A DNA stretch of 64,000 nucleotides from positions 331,052 through 395,051 of the forward strand of contig CANQNN010000001.1 in the NCBI GenBank assembly GCA_947625205.1. Direction: 5' to 3'. A model generated the notes under the pieces. It was not told the DNA's origin. It was given only the letters and a program-made list of their open reading frames with translations, and made no database searches. The stretch comes from an uncultured Lachnospiraceae bacterium. GTDB lineage: Bacteria > Bacillota > Clostridia > Lachnospirales > Lachnospiraceae. A program made the translations under genes and the position numbers. Positions 1 to 8,307 of the stretch are shown one piece after another (the first letter of the stretch is position 1; every line of letters starts with the position of its first letter).

Positions 1-448
1 CGGCGTTATCGTTGAGGCAGCTACGAACGTAGTGAATGATGCTGTCAAGGAAGCGCTGGTCAATATTGCCATGCAGGTTGCGGCTCTGTATCCCAAGTAT
101 GTATCCACTGACGAGGTGTCTGAGGAGTACAAGGAGCATGAGAAAGAGATCATCACAGAGCAGATCAAAAACGATCCTAAGATGGCAGGCAAGCCCGACA
201 AGGTAATCGAGGGCGCAGTCATGGGACGTCTTAACAAGGAACTGAAAGAGGTATGTCTGTTAGAGCAGGTATATGTTAAGGCAGAGGACGGCAAGCAGTC
301 TGTGGCCAAATATCTTGAGCAGGTAGCAGCGGAGAACGGCGCGGATCTCTCCATTAAGAGATTTGTACGTTATGAGACGGGCGAAGGTCTTGAGAAAAAA
401 GAAGAGAACTTTGCAGAGGAAGTTGCAAAGCAGATGTCAGGGAACTAA
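1..448 (+). CDS. tsf: Translation elongation factor Ts, C-terminal part (5' end outside window)
   Basis: EF-Ts recycles EF-Tu by exchanging GDP for GTP in the cytoplasm. The open frame enters from the left edge (codons from base 2), so only the last ~149 residues are visible and the GTG at 32 is not a genuine start. The visible part matches the dimerisation core and C-terminus: a Tyr-Val-Ser segment after the core, a conserved CLLEQ motif, and the closing RFVRYE plus GEGLE motif. A strong intrinsic terminator follows the stop, so the usual tsf-pyrH linkage is interrupted: pyrH lies about 5.7 kb downstream, beyond iron-transport and envelope genes. rpsB would be expected just upstream, outside the window. 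Confidence 0.96.
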   Translation, partial: GVIVEAATNVVNDAVKEALVNIAMQVAALYPKYVSTDEVSEEYKEHEKEIITEQIKNDPKMAGKPDKVIEGAVMGRLNKELKEVCLLEQVYVKAEDGKQSVAKYLEQVAAENGADLSIKRFVRYETGEGLEKKEENFAEEVAKQMSGN

Positions 449-472
449 GAGCTGCAAAAATCAAGTAAGATC

Positions 473-507
473 GCGGAACATAACACTGTGTGTTGTGTTC
501 CGCTTTT
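473..507 (+). terminator. Intrinsic terminator after tsf
   Basis: A 14-bp stem (473-486 with 490-503, one G-T wobble) starts and ends GCGGAACA/TGTTCCGC and is followed by TTTT. It lies about 25 nt past the tsf stop and separates tsf from the iron-transport genes. Confidence 0.88.
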
Positions 508-541
508 AACTGTATTATGAAGATACGGGGTAAGTGATATT

Positions 542-1792
542 ATGCATAAGAGCACGGATTTGACAGGGCATCTTTTGGCGGGAAAAGCAGGTGTCGTACC
601 GGCGTGTATACTTCTGACAATCGCTCTGTCCTTGTCTTTGTGTCTGATGGCGTGCGGCGCTAAGGAGCCGCAGGGAGCCTATGTCGGACAGGATGCCTAT
701 GCCGGGCAGGAAGCTTATGCCGGACAGGGAGAGGCTGATCCCTCCGGTGTACCCGAATGGTCCGCGCTTGGACAGCCTGTCCGTGAACCTTTGTCTTATG
801 CCGAACAGTATACGGTAGATCGGTATGAGGAGGGCTATATCCTTATTACGATAGCGGATAAGGATCGGTTTCTGGTAGTGCCGGAGGGAATGTCGGCGCC
901 GGTGAATATGGACGGGGATATAGTAGTTTTACAGCAGCCGCTTACACATATCTATCTGGTGGCATCGGCGGTTATGGATATGTTTCGGGCTATAGACGGG
1001 CTGGATGCCATACGTCTGTCGGGGACGGACGCTGACGGCTGGTGCATGGATGAGGTCACGGAGGCGATGAAGGCGGGGGATATTCTCTACGCGGGGAAGT
1101 ATAATGCGCCTGATTACGAGATGATCTTATCCGAGGGGTGCGATCTTGCGATCGAGAACCTGATGATCGACCACAGCCCTGAGGTGCGGGAGAAGCTGGA
1201 ATCGTTCGGGATCCCGGTCATGGTGGACTATTCGAGTTATGAGAGCCATCCGCTTGGACGTGTAGAGTGGGTGAAGCTGTACGGGATACTGCTTGGAAAA
1301 GAAGACGAGGCGGAAACCGTCTTTCGTGCGCAGGCACAGATGCTGCAGGAGGTCGAAGGGAAAGAGACGGGTAAGAGCGTTGCGTTTTTCTTTATTACGG
1401 GCAACGGCGCCGCCAACGTGCGCAAGTCGTCCGACTATGTACCGAAGATGATCGAACTGGCGGGCGGCAGGTATATTTTTGACGGACTGGGCGATGAGGA
1501 GAGCCATTCTTCCTCGATCACGATGCAGATAGAGGAGTTTTATGCGGAGGCGAAGGACGCAGATTACATCATCTATAACAGTACCATAGACGGCGAACTT
1601 AAGACAGTGGACGAGCTGACAGACAAGTGCGCGCTGCTGGCGGACTTTAAGGCGGTGCAGGAGGGAAATGTATATTGCACCACAAGGAATCTGTATCAGG
1701 AGTCAATGTCCATCGGCGTTATGATCGATGATATTCACAAGATGTTGACGGGCAGCGGACAGATGCAGTATCTGTACAGGCTGACGGATTAG
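542..1792 (+). CDS. Iron/siderophore-type ABC transporter substrate-binding lipoprotein
   Basis: This is the extracellular binding protein of a FecCD-type importer, probably for an iron chelate or another metal complex; the ligand cannot be told from sequence. The N-terminus is a lipoprotein signal with the lipobox L-M-A-C and the lipidated Cys at residue 38. A short degenerate repeat AYxGQ (about residues 46-62, three copies) forms the linker to the folded part. Two lobes resembling the FhuD/BtuF class follow, with a Pro-rich IPVMVDYSSYESHPLGRVEW segment between them. The length (416 aa) is usual. The permease and ATPase follow directly, consistent with one transport operon. A GGGG-type RBS precedes the ATG; no convincing Fur box was seen upstream. 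Confidence 0.85.
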   Translation: MHKSTDLTGHLLAGKAGVVPACILLTIALSLSLCLMACGAKEPQGAYVGQDAYAGQEAYAGQGEADPSGVPEWSALGQPVREPLSYAEQYTVDRYEEGYILITIADKDRFLVVPEGMSAPVNMDGDIVVLQQPLTHIYLVASAVMDMFRAIDGLDAIRLSGTDADGWCMDEVTEAMKAGDILYAGKYNAPDYEMILSEGCDLAIENLMIDHSPEVREKLESFGIPVMVDYSSYESHPLGRVEWVKLYGILLGKEDEAETVFRAQAQMLQEVEGKETGKSVAFFFITGNGAANVRKSSDYVPKMIELAGGRYIFDGLGDEESHSSSITMQIEEFYAEAKDADYIIYNSTIDGELKTVDELTDKCALLADFKAVQEGNVYCTTRNLYQESMSIGVMIDDIHKMLTGSGQMQYLYRLTD

Positions 1793-1828
1793 CGCACAAC
1801 GGATGCAGCATCTGTACAGGCAGGCGGA
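1762..1828 (+). repeat. Imperfect 27-nt direct repeat, 40-bp period, at lipoprotein/permease junction
   Basis: Bases 1762-1788 and 1802-1828 share GATGCAG-x-ATCTGTACAGGC and differ at three positions. The first copy is the 3' end of the lipoprotein gene and the second is non-coding. It looks like the scar of a local duplication, and it places unrelated sequence before the permease start, which has no clear Shine-Dalgarno. Confidence 0.7.
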
Positions 1829-1851
1829 CGGCCCAAAGAAACGATAAAACG

Positions 1852-2925
1852 ATGCAGGATAGAAAAGATAAGACAGCGCCGGTCAACAAAGGCGGAAAAA
1901 ACAGTGACAATAGAATAACACGTGATATAATATGCTTCGTCATTCTGGGCGTTCTGGTTCTGGCGCTGCTTGTATGCAATCTTGGCCTGGGGAGCGTCAA
2001 AATACCGGTCCGCGCTGTTTTGGGAAGCATCGGAATCGGCAGTGCGGAGGTATCTGATACGGCGCGGGGCATCCTCTGGCAGATACGTATGCCCCGGGCG
2101 CTTGCGGCGTTTTTGTTAGGCGGCGCGCTGGGATTGGCAGGGTATCTTTTGCAGACTTTTTTTCATAATCCGATCGCGGGTCCGTTCGTGCTGGGGATAT
2201 CCTCAGGGGCTAAGCTGGCGGTTGCGCTTGTGATGGTTTTCTTTTTGGGCGGCGGTATCCGCGTTAGCTCCTGGGGCATGATCCTGGCGGCACTTGCGGG
2301 CTCTCTTTTCGTCATGGGATTTGTGCTTGTCATGTCGCGGCATGTCAGCAATATGGCGATGCTCATAGTCAGCGGCGTCATGATCGGCTATATCTGTTCC
2401 GCGATAACGGATCTGGTGGTCACATTTGCACAGGATGCGGATATCGTCAATCTGCACAACTGGTCCAAAGGAAGTTTTTCGGGTATCACATGGGAAAATG
2501 TGGCGGTCATGGCGGCGGTGACGGTTGTTTCATTGGCGTGGGCCGTGTGCATGGCGAAACCGGTCGGCGCCTATCTGATGGGGGAGGTCTATGCGGCCAG
2601 CGTGGGGGTCAGTGTCAGACGGCTCCGTGTTCTGCTGGTGCTTTTGTCAAGCATACTGGCGGCGTGTATTACTGCGTTTGCAGGTCCGGTTTCTTTTGTG
2701 GGGATCGCGGTGCCGCATCTGGTTAAGAAGCTTTTTGGGACGGCGGAACCGCTTGTCATGATTCCCGCCTGCTTTATGGGAGGCTCCGTGTTCTGCCTTT
2801 TCTGCGATCTTCTGGCAAGGACGTTGTTTGCGCCCACGGAATTGAGTATCAGCACGGTGACAGCGGTCTTCGGCGCGCCGGTGGTCATTGTGATCATGTT
2901 GAACCGTAGAAAAGAAAGAGGGTAG
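1852..2925 (+). CDS. FecCD-family ABC transporter permease
   Basis: Membrane subunit of the importer, 357 aa. A charged cytoplasmic N-terminus of about 24 residues is followed by roughly nine to ten hydrophobic segments. The family core is plain: RMPRALAAFLLGGALGLAG followed by LLQTFFHNPIAGPFVLGISSGA, the helix-loop typical of FecC/FecD/BtuC. The C-terminal part has the usual GPVSFVGIAVPHLVK motif and a closing ELSISTVTAVFGAPVVIV stretch. Only one permease gene is present, so a homodimer is expected. The start is the least certain part because no good RBS precedes the ATG. The gap to the ATPase gene is 2 bases, so the two are translationally coupled. Confidence 0.9.
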   Translation: MQDRKDKTAPVNKGGKNSDNRITRDIICFVILGVLVLALLVCNLGLGSVKIPVRAVLGSIGIGSAEVSDTARGILWQIRMPRALAAFLLGGALGLAGYLLQTFFHNPIAGPFVLGISSGAKLAVALVMVFFLGGGIRVSSWGMILAALAGSLFVMGFVLVMSRHVSNMAMLIVSGVMIGYICSAITDLVVTFAQDADIVNLHNWSKGSFSGITWENVAVMAAVTVVSLAWAVCMAKPVGAYLMGEVYAASVGVSVRRLRVLLVLLSSILAACITAFAGPVSFVGIAVPHLVKKLFGTAEPLVMIPACFMGGSVFCLFCDLLARTLFAPTELSISTVTAVFGAPVVIVIMLNRRKERG

Positions 2926-2927
2926 CT

Positions 2928-4043
2928 ATGGGATCGTGTTATTTGCAAACCAGAGATCTTTCGGTGGGGTATCACAAGGAACCGGTTCTCCAAAACGTCA
3001 CAATGGAAGTTGGGCGCGGCGAGATATTGACGCTGATCGGCCCGAACGGTGCAGGCAAGTCTACGCTGCTTAAAAGTATCGCGGGTCAGCTTAAGCCCCT
3101 GGCGGGCGGCATATATCTGGACGGCCGGGAATTGTCCGGCTGGGACAGACAGGAGCTGGCGCGGTGCATGGCCGTAGTGTTTACGGATCGAATGCACACG
3201 GAGCTGATGACCTGCAAGGATGTGGTTGCCGGCGGCAGATATCCGTATACGGGTCGCTTCGGCATTCTGTCGGATCAGGACCGCAGCATCGTCAGCGATT
3301 CCATGAAAAAGACGCATGTGTCGGAGATCAGAGACCGGGATTTTAATAAGATCAGCGACGGACAGAGACAGCGTGTGCTGCTGGCTAGAGCGCTGTGCCA
3401 ACAGCCGGGGATCATTCTTCTGGATGAACCCGTGTCGCATCTGGATATACGCTATCAGCTGGAATTTCTCTCCATGCTGCAGCGTCTTGTGAAGGAGAGC
3501 GGGATGTCCGTGATCATGTCTCTTCATGAGCTGGAGCTGGCACAGAGGGTGTCGGATAGGATACTGTGTATAGGAAACGGGACGGCTGAACGGTTCGATA
3601 TCCCGCAGAAGATTTTCAGCGACGGATATATCAGCGGTCTCTTCAGGATCGAGACGGGCAGCTTTGACGAAGAAAACGGCGTCGCGGAACTGGAAAAGGC
3701 GGCCGGTCCGCCGCGCGTGTTTGTGTTGGCCGGGAGCGGCAGCGGGAGAGATACTTACCACAGATTACAGCGGGAAGGGATTCCGTTTGCAACAGGGATC
3801 CTATATACCCATGATCTGGATTATCCTGTGGCAAAAGCGCTGGCGGCCGAGGTGGTGTCGCTGCCGTCCGGGGATGCCATGAGCGGGATACAGCTTGAGG
3901 AGGCGAAAAAATTAGTCGATGAATGCGAGCGCGTGATCGTGTGCAGAGACCGGTTCGGACCGTGGGAGAAAATAAACGGGGAGTTGCTTGCCTATATCAG
4001 AAAAAAGGAAGATAGAAAATATTTGGAAAATTTTCACGGATAA
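2928..4043 (+). CDS. ABC transporter ATP-binding protein, FepC/BtuD type, with C-terminal extension
   Basis: ATPase that powers the upstream FecCD permease. Walker A is GPNGAGKST (38-46), the signature is SDGQR (about 143-147), Walker B is ILLDEP (163-168), and the H-loop His is at 200 (MSLHE). Two features are unusual. Where FhuC/FepC proteins carry the Q-loop glutamine (a VPQ/LPQ motif) this protein reads VVFTDR, with no Gln. After the ATPase core ends near residue 245 there is an extra ~125-residue domain ending in a VIVCRDRFGPWEK segment, which I do not recognise. It may be regulatory. Membership of the iron/cobalamin importer ATPase family is secure; the substrate is not. Confidence 0.88.
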   Translation: MGSCYLQTRDLSVGYHKEPVLQNVTMEVGRGEILTLIGPNGAGKSTLLKSIAGQLKPLAGGIYLDGRELSGWDRQELARCMAVVFTDRMHTELMTCKDVVAGGRYPYTGRFGILSDQDRSIVSDSMKKTHVSEIRDRDFNKISDGQRQRVLLARALCQQPGIILLDEPVSHLDIRYQLEFLSMLQRLVKESGMSVIMSLHELELAQRVSDRILCIGNGTAERFDIPQKIFSDGYISGLFRIETGSFDEENGVAELEKAAGPPRVFVLAGSGSGRDTYHRLQREGIPFATGILYTHDLDYPVAKALAAEVVSLPSGDAMSGIQLEEAKKLVDECERVIVCRDRFGPWEKINGELLAYIRKKEDRKYLENFHG

Positions 4044-4092
4044 TTTTTCTTGCGGTTTTTTCATAAAATTTCTTTTCGTAATTCGTCAGATG

Positions 4093-4101
4093 TGATATAG
4101 T
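4093..4101 (+). promoter_or_regulatory. Extended -10 promoter for polysaccharide deacetylase gene
   Basis: TGATATAGT (extended -10, hexamer TATAGT at 4096-4101) has only a weak -35 (TTTTCG, 4073-4078, 17-nt spacer). It lies 33 nt before the ATG with an AAGGAG RBS between, so the gene probably has its own transcript. Confidence 0.6.
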
Positions 4102-4133
4102 ATAAGAGAATATGGAATAAGGAGCAGATGTAA

Positions 4134-5099
4134 ATGCCACAGACAGATGCCGGACAGGAAATAAGCCAGGCGAGAGCCCGGCGGATTCGGCGCCTGAAGA
4201 GGCTGATAGTCATTGTTCCGCTTTCCGTGATACTGATCCTTACGGTACTGTGTACTTTTTTGGGGATCAGACTGCACATGGTGAAGAAAGAACTGCGCAG
4301 GGCCAGGGCAACGATAGATGCGGTGTCCGTCATGAACCGGACCTCAGCGGCGCCGGATACGGACACAGATGATCCGGAAGGAGCGGAGGATCCGTTATAC
4401 ACGGTATCCGGGGTGGATACATCGGCCCGGAATACACAGCTCGGAGAGAAACCGATCGAGGGTGACGAGGGCATACGTAAGGTGTATCTGACATTTGACG
4501 ACGGACCGAGCAGTAATACGGGCCGGATCCTTGATATACTTGCCGAGTACGATGTGAAAGCGACTTTCTTTGTTGTCGGGAAAGAGGAAGAAGAATATCA
4601 GGCGTTATACAGAAGGATCGTGGAGGAAGGGCATACGCTGGCTATGCATTCCTACAGCCATAAATACAATGAGATATACCAGTCGGTGGAGAGCTTCAGC
4701 GCGGATCTGAGCAAATTACAGGAGTTTCTGTATGATACCACGGGAGTCTGGTGTAGATACTGCAGGTTCCCCGGCGGCAGCAGCAACACGGTGAGTCATG
4801 TGGATATGCATGAACTGATCGCGTATCTGGACGAGCAGGACATGTCTTACTTTGACTGGAATATATCTTCCGGCGATGCCGCGAGCGCATATATCAGTTC
4901 TGCGGATATCATACGGAACTGTACCGCAAATCTGAAGGATTACGATGAGGCGATCATACTGATGCATGATGCCGCCGACAAGGATTCCACGGTGGAAGCC
5001 CTGCCGGGGCTGATCGAGACGATCCAGGCTATGGACGATACAATGATTCTTCCGATCACGGACGACACGGAACGAATTCACCATATAAGCAATGACTAA
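4134..5099 (+). CDS. Membrane-anchored polysaccharide (peptidoglycan) deacetylase, NodB domain
   Basis: Predicted to remove N-acetyl groups from cell-wall GlcNAc/MurNAc outside the membrane, which usually gives lysozyme resistance. A basic N-terminus precedes one transmembrane helix (about 23-45), then a short charged helix and a linker. The NodB domain starts near residue 116. Motif 1 is TFDDGPS (catalytic D122, metal D123), motif 2 is HSYSH (metal H172, H176), motif 3 is RFPGGSS, and later motifs are DWN and ILMHDA. All catalytic residues look intact. It is followed within 20 bases by a bactofilin gene, which suggests that a cytoskeletal scaffold may position the wall enzyme; that link is inferred from proximity only. 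Confidence 0.9.
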   Translation: MPQTDAGQEISQARARRIRRLKRLIVIVPLSVILILTVLCTFLGIRLHMVKKELRRARATIDAVSVMNRTSAAPDTDTDDPEGAEDPLYTVSGVDTSARNTQLGEKPIEGDEGIRKVYLTFDDGPSSNTGRILDILAEYDVKATFFVVGKEEEEYQALYRRIVEEGHTLAMHSYSHKYNEIYQSVESFSADLSKLQEFLYDTTGVWCRYCRFPGGSSNTVSHVDMHELIAYLDEQDMSYFDWNISSGDAASAYISSADIIRNCTANLKDYDEAIILMHDAADKDSTVEALPGLIETIQAMDDTMILPITDDTERIHHISND

Positions 5100-5117
5100 A
5101 GAATGGAGGATGTGAGA

Positions 5118-6110
5118 ATGGGTTTTTTCTCGGATTTGAAGGAAGACTTATCACAGGCTGTTAATGAGTTGATGCCGGAGGAAACATCGGGCGATATGCT
5201 GAATGGAGTCCCGGAGGAAACGCCGGACGATATGCTGGACGGAGTCCCGAAGGAAATGCCGGACGATATGCTGGACGGAGTTCCGAAGGAAATGCCGAGT
5301 GATATGCTGGACCAGTTGGAAGAGCCGGGCGATGCCGGCGAGCCGTTGGAGGAAGAGGTGATCTCTCCCGATGATGCGGAGAGAGCTACAGACGATACAG
5401 CATGGACGAGCGATCTTGCGTCGGCGGACGGACTGTCAGAGGAAACTCCGGTAAGCGCAGACGATACATCATGGATGAGCGGGGTCGAAGAGACCGTAAG
5501 CGCGGAAGAACCGCCGACGGAAGAAGATACTGCGGCAGACGGAGATACTGCGGCGGAAGAGGAAGAAAGCAATACGATATCTGTATCTGGTGGAGAGGAA
5601 GAGAAGAAAATGGATGCACAAACACAGGTTAATCATGATCGCGTAGCAGTTGATGAGACGGCGGTTGTAACGGAAGGCATGACGATAACGGGTGATATTA
5701 TATCTGAGGGATCGATGGAGCTGATCGGTACGGTCAACGGTAATCTTGATATTCTTGGCAAGCTGAATATCACAGGTACTATTCAGGGTGATTCCAAGGC
5801 GGCGGAGATTTTTGCGGAAGGCGCACGGATCACGGGCGAGGTGAACAGCCAGGGAAGCGTTAAGATCGGACAGAGCTCCGTTGTGATCGGTAATATTACA
5901 GCAACCAGCGCAGTGATCGCAGGCGCGGTCAAGGGCGATATCGATGTACACGGTCCCGTTATACTGGATACAACGGCAATCGTTATGGGTAATATTAAAT
6001 CCAAGTCCGTACAGATCAATAACGGTGCGGTGATCGAGGGTCTGTGTTCCCAGTGCTATGCGGATGTAAATCCGACCTCCTTCTTTGAGGAATTCAAGAA
6101 GAAAAAATAA
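5118..6110 (+). CDS. Bactofilin-family polymer-forming protein with repetitive acidic N-terminus
   Basis: Bactofilins polymerise without nucleotide into filaments that scaffold wall enzymes. The C-terminal ~130 residues form the family's right-handed beta-helix: repeating ITGDIISEGSMELIGTVNGN, then IQGDSKAAEIFAEG and GEVNSQGSVKIG rungs. The first ~180 residues are acidic and probably disordered, opening with four tandem 12-residue units of the type VPxExPDDMLDG. The start at 5118 is chosen because GGAGG (5107-5111) is correctly spaced for it; an in-frame ATG at 5103 overlaps that RBS. The protein ends in FKKKK. The adjacent membrane deacetylase is a plausible client. Confidence 0.88.
   Translation: MGFFSDLKEDLSQAVNELMPEETSGDMLNGVPEETPDDMLDGVPKEMPDDMLDGVPKEMPSDMLDQLEEPGDAGEPLEEEVISPDDAERATDDTAWTSDLASADGLSEETPVSADDTSWMSGVEETVSAEEPPTEEDTAADGDTAAEEEESNTISVSGGEEEKKMDAQTQVNHDRVAVDETAVVTEGMTITGDIISEGSMELIGTVNGNLDILGKLNITGTIQGDSKAAEIFAEGARITGEVNSQGSVKIGQSSVVIGNITATSAVIAGAVKGDIDVHGPVILDTTAIVMGNIKSKSVQINNGAVIEGLCSQCYADVNPTSFFEEFKKKK
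5172..5315 (+). repeat. Four 36-bp coding repeats in bactofilin N-terminus
   Basis: Four in-frame copies of a 36-bp unit encode 12 residues each (consensus V-P-x-E-x-P-D-D-M-L-D-G). Copies two to four are nearly identical at DNA level, so copy number may vary between strains. Confidence 0.85.
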
Positions 6111-6178
6111 TGCAGCCGTGATACAGCAGCAGTGCAGTCATAATACAGAACGGTAAGCGGAGTGGGAGAATAAGGGAT

Positions 6179-6874
6179 ATGCGGCGGATACTGTTGAAAC
6201 TGAGCGGGGAGGCTCTTGCGGGCGATAAGAAGACCGGTTTTGATGAGGAGACGGTGCGTGGCGTGGCTGTGCAGGTCAAGGAACTGGTGGACGACGGGAT
6301 TCAGGTAGGCATTGTGATCGGAGGGGGCAATTTCTGGCGCGGGCGTTCCAGCGAGAATATCGACAGGACGAAAGCGGATCAGATCGGTATGCTTGCAACG
6401 GTCATGAATTGTATTTATGTATCCGAGATCTTTCGTTCCATTGGCATGATGACCAGTATCTTGACCCCGTTTGAATGCGGATCGTTCACAAAGCTGTTTT
6501 CAAAGGACAGGGCAAATAAGTATTTCGCAAGGAATATGGTTGTTTTCTTTGCCGGCGGAACGGGACATCCGTATTTTTCGACCGATACGGGCGTAGTGCT
6601 TCGCGCAGTCGAGGTGGATGCCGACGTCATTCTTCTGGCAAAGGCGGTGGACGGTGTGTACGACGGTGATCCGCGTACAAATCCGAACGCCAGGAAGTAC
6701 GATGAAGTTTCCATCAATGAGGTGATCGGGAAAAATCTTCAGGTGGTGGATATGACGGCTTCCATTCTTGCGAGAGACAATAAGATGCCGATGTGGGTAT
6801 TCGGCTTAAATGAAAAGAACAGTATCGTAAACGCTGTGAAGGGTAAATTTAACGGTACGAAAGTGACCGTGTAG
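6179..6874 (+). CDS. pyrH: UMP kinase
   Basis: Phosphorylates UMP to UDP in pyrimidine nucleotide synthesis. The 231-aa length and the bacterial UMPK layout are standard: N-terminal RILLKLSGEAL, the glycine-rich IVIGGGNFWRG, the DQIGMLATVMN segment, GTGHPYFSTDTG, and a C-terminal DMTASILARDN. This hexameric bacterial enzyme is usually GTP-activated and UTP-inhibited. It begins the conserved pyrH-frr-uppS-cdsA-dxr-rseP run and is 21 bases upstream of frr, so the two are co-transcribed. Confidence 0.97.
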   Translation: MRRILLKLSGEALAGDKKTGFDEETVRGVAVQVKELVDDGIQVGIVIGGGNFWRGRSSENIDRTKADQIGMLATVMNCIYVSEIFRSIGMMTSILTPFECGSFTKLFSKDRANKYFARNMVVFFAGGTGHPYFSTDTGVVLRAVEVDADVILLAKAVDGVYDGDPRTNPNARKYDEVSINEVIGKNLQVVDMTASILARDNKMPMWVFGLNEKNSIVNAVKGKFNGTKVTV

Positions 6875-6895
6875 CAAAAGCTGGAGGATAACAGT

Positions 6896-7447
6896 ATGGA
6901 TGCAAGAATAAAACCTTTTGAGGACAAGATGCAGAAGGCGTATGATTTTCTTTCGACCGATCTGGGGGCGATCCGTGCGGGACGCGCCAATCCCCATGTC
7001 CTTGATAAAATTAAGGTGGACTATTACGGTACGCCTACGCCGATTCAGCAGGTGGGTAATATTACGGTGCCGGAACCCCGTATGATTCAGATCGCACCCT
7101 GGGAGAAGAGCCTGATCAAAGAGATCGAGAAAGCGATCATGGCGTCTGACGTGGGTATTACCCCGTCCAATGACGGCTCTCTGATCCGTCTTGTGTTCCC
7201 AGAGCTGACAGAAGAACGCCGTAAGGAGCTGGTGAAGGATGTGAAGAAGCGCGGCGAAGAAAGCAAAGTGGCTGTCCGTAATATAAGGCGTGACGGCAAC
7301 GATGCCGTGAAGAAGCTGGCGAAAGAGGATGTGTCCGAAGACGAGATCAAGGAGCTGGAGAACGACCTGCAGAAGCTGACCGATAAGTACATAAAAGATA
7401 TCGATAAGCTCGTAGAAGAGAAATCCAAAGAGATTCTTACTGTGTAA
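6896..7447 (+). CDS. frr: Ribosome recycling factor
   Basis: Splits post-termination ribosomes together with EF-G. At 183 aa it matches the family exactly: an N-terminal helix of domain I, then the RAGRANPHVLDKIKVDYYGTP core, domain II with PEPRMIQIAPWEKS, and the helical LTEERRKELVKDVKK return. A GGAGG-like RBS lies 8 bases before the ATG. It is co-transcribed with pyrH. Confidence 0.98.
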   Translation: MDARIKPFEDKMQKAYDFLSTDLGAIRAGRANPHVLDKIKVDYYGTPTPIQQVGNITVPEPRMIQIAPWEKSLIKEIEKAIMASDVGITPSNDGSLIRLVFPELTEERRKELVKDVKKRGEESKVAVRNIRRDGNDAVKKLAKEDVSEDEIKELENDLQKLTDKYIKDIDKLVEEKSKEILTV

Positions 7448-7552
7448 GCTGCGTAAACAGCGCATGGTTTCATTACAGACCGGTTACAGAGGGGATTACA
7501 GAATAGATATTCTGTGTCCCTTTTCCTAATGTCGGGCGATGCGGAGGAATAT

Positions 7553-8272
7553 ATGAAAGAAGGCTTGAATATCCCGAATCATGTGGCTATTATCCTGGAC
7601 GGAAACGGCAGATGGGCCAGGAGCAAGGGAATGCCCCGCAACTATGGGCATGTGCAGGGAGCAAAGACGGTGGAAGTGATCTGTGAGGAAGCATACCGCA
7701 TGGGGATACAATATCTGACGGTCTATGCTTTCAGCACCGAAAACTGGAATAGACCCAGTGATGAAGTGGAGGCCCTGATGGGACTCTTACGCAATTATAT
7801 GAAAACATGTCTGAAGACGGCAGCTAAAAATAACATGTGTGTTAGAATTATCGGCGATAAGACGGGCCTGGATGATGATATCAGAAACCGCATGGAACAG
7901 CTTGAGGAAGCGACGAAGAATAATACGGGTCTGCATTTTCAGATCGCCATCAATTACGGCGGCCGGGACGAGATAGTGCGTGCCGTGCGCAAGCTGGCAT
8001 CGCGCGTGGCGGCCGGAGAGCTGGCGGAGGATGAGATCACCGAAGATACCCTAAGCGCAGCGCTGGATACGCACGATCTGCCGGAACCGGACCTGCTTAT
8101 CCGCACTTGTAACGAACAGCGCATCTCCAACTTCCTGTTGTGGCAGCTTGCCTACACGGAGTTCTATTTTACGCCTGTGGCATGGCCGGATTTTTCCAAA
8201 GAAGAATTAGAGAAAGCAGTAGAGGCATATAATAAGAGAGACAGACGTTACGGCTTGGTGAAGGATGAATAG
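7553..8272 (+). CDS. uppS: Undecaprenyl diphosphate synthase (cis-prenyltransferase)
   Basis: Condenses isopentenyl diphosphate onto farnesyl diphosphate to make the C55 carrier for wall and surface polysaccharides. The start at 7553 is set by GGAGG at 7543-7547, giving about 239 aa and the normal N-terminus HVAIILDGNGRWA with the catalytic Asp. Other family motifs are GHVQGAK, YAFSTENW and FQIAINYGGRDEI. The usual LIRTSGE/LIRTGGE motif is LIRTCNE here, followed by the conserved QRISNFLLWQLAYTE. The Arg and Ser residues that bind IPP are kept, so activity is expected. Confidence 0.96.
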   Translation: MKEGLNIPNHVAIILDGNGRWARSKGMPRNYGHVQGAKTVEVICEEAYRMGIQYLTVYAFSTENWNRPSDEVEALMGLLRNYMKTCLKTAAKNNMCVRIIGDKTGLDDDIRNRMEQLEEATKNNTGLHFQIAINYGGRDEIVRAVRKLASRVAAGELAEDEITEDTLSAALDTHDLPEPDLLIRTCNEQRISNFLLWQLAYTEFYFTPVAWPDFSKEELEKAVEAYNKRDRRYGLVKDE

Positions 8273-8307
8273 TGTGACAGACACTCTGATGTAAATGGAG
8301 GAGAAAG

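Noticed and set aside
505..541. Fur box upstream of the iron transporter
   Set aside because: No GATAAT-type inverted repeat was found in the 35-nt gap after the tsf terminator.
2589..3761. 390-aa open frame on the minus strand
   Set aside because: It lies opposite the FecCD permease and ATPase genes, which have clear family motifs; its translation is His/Arg-rich without any domain.
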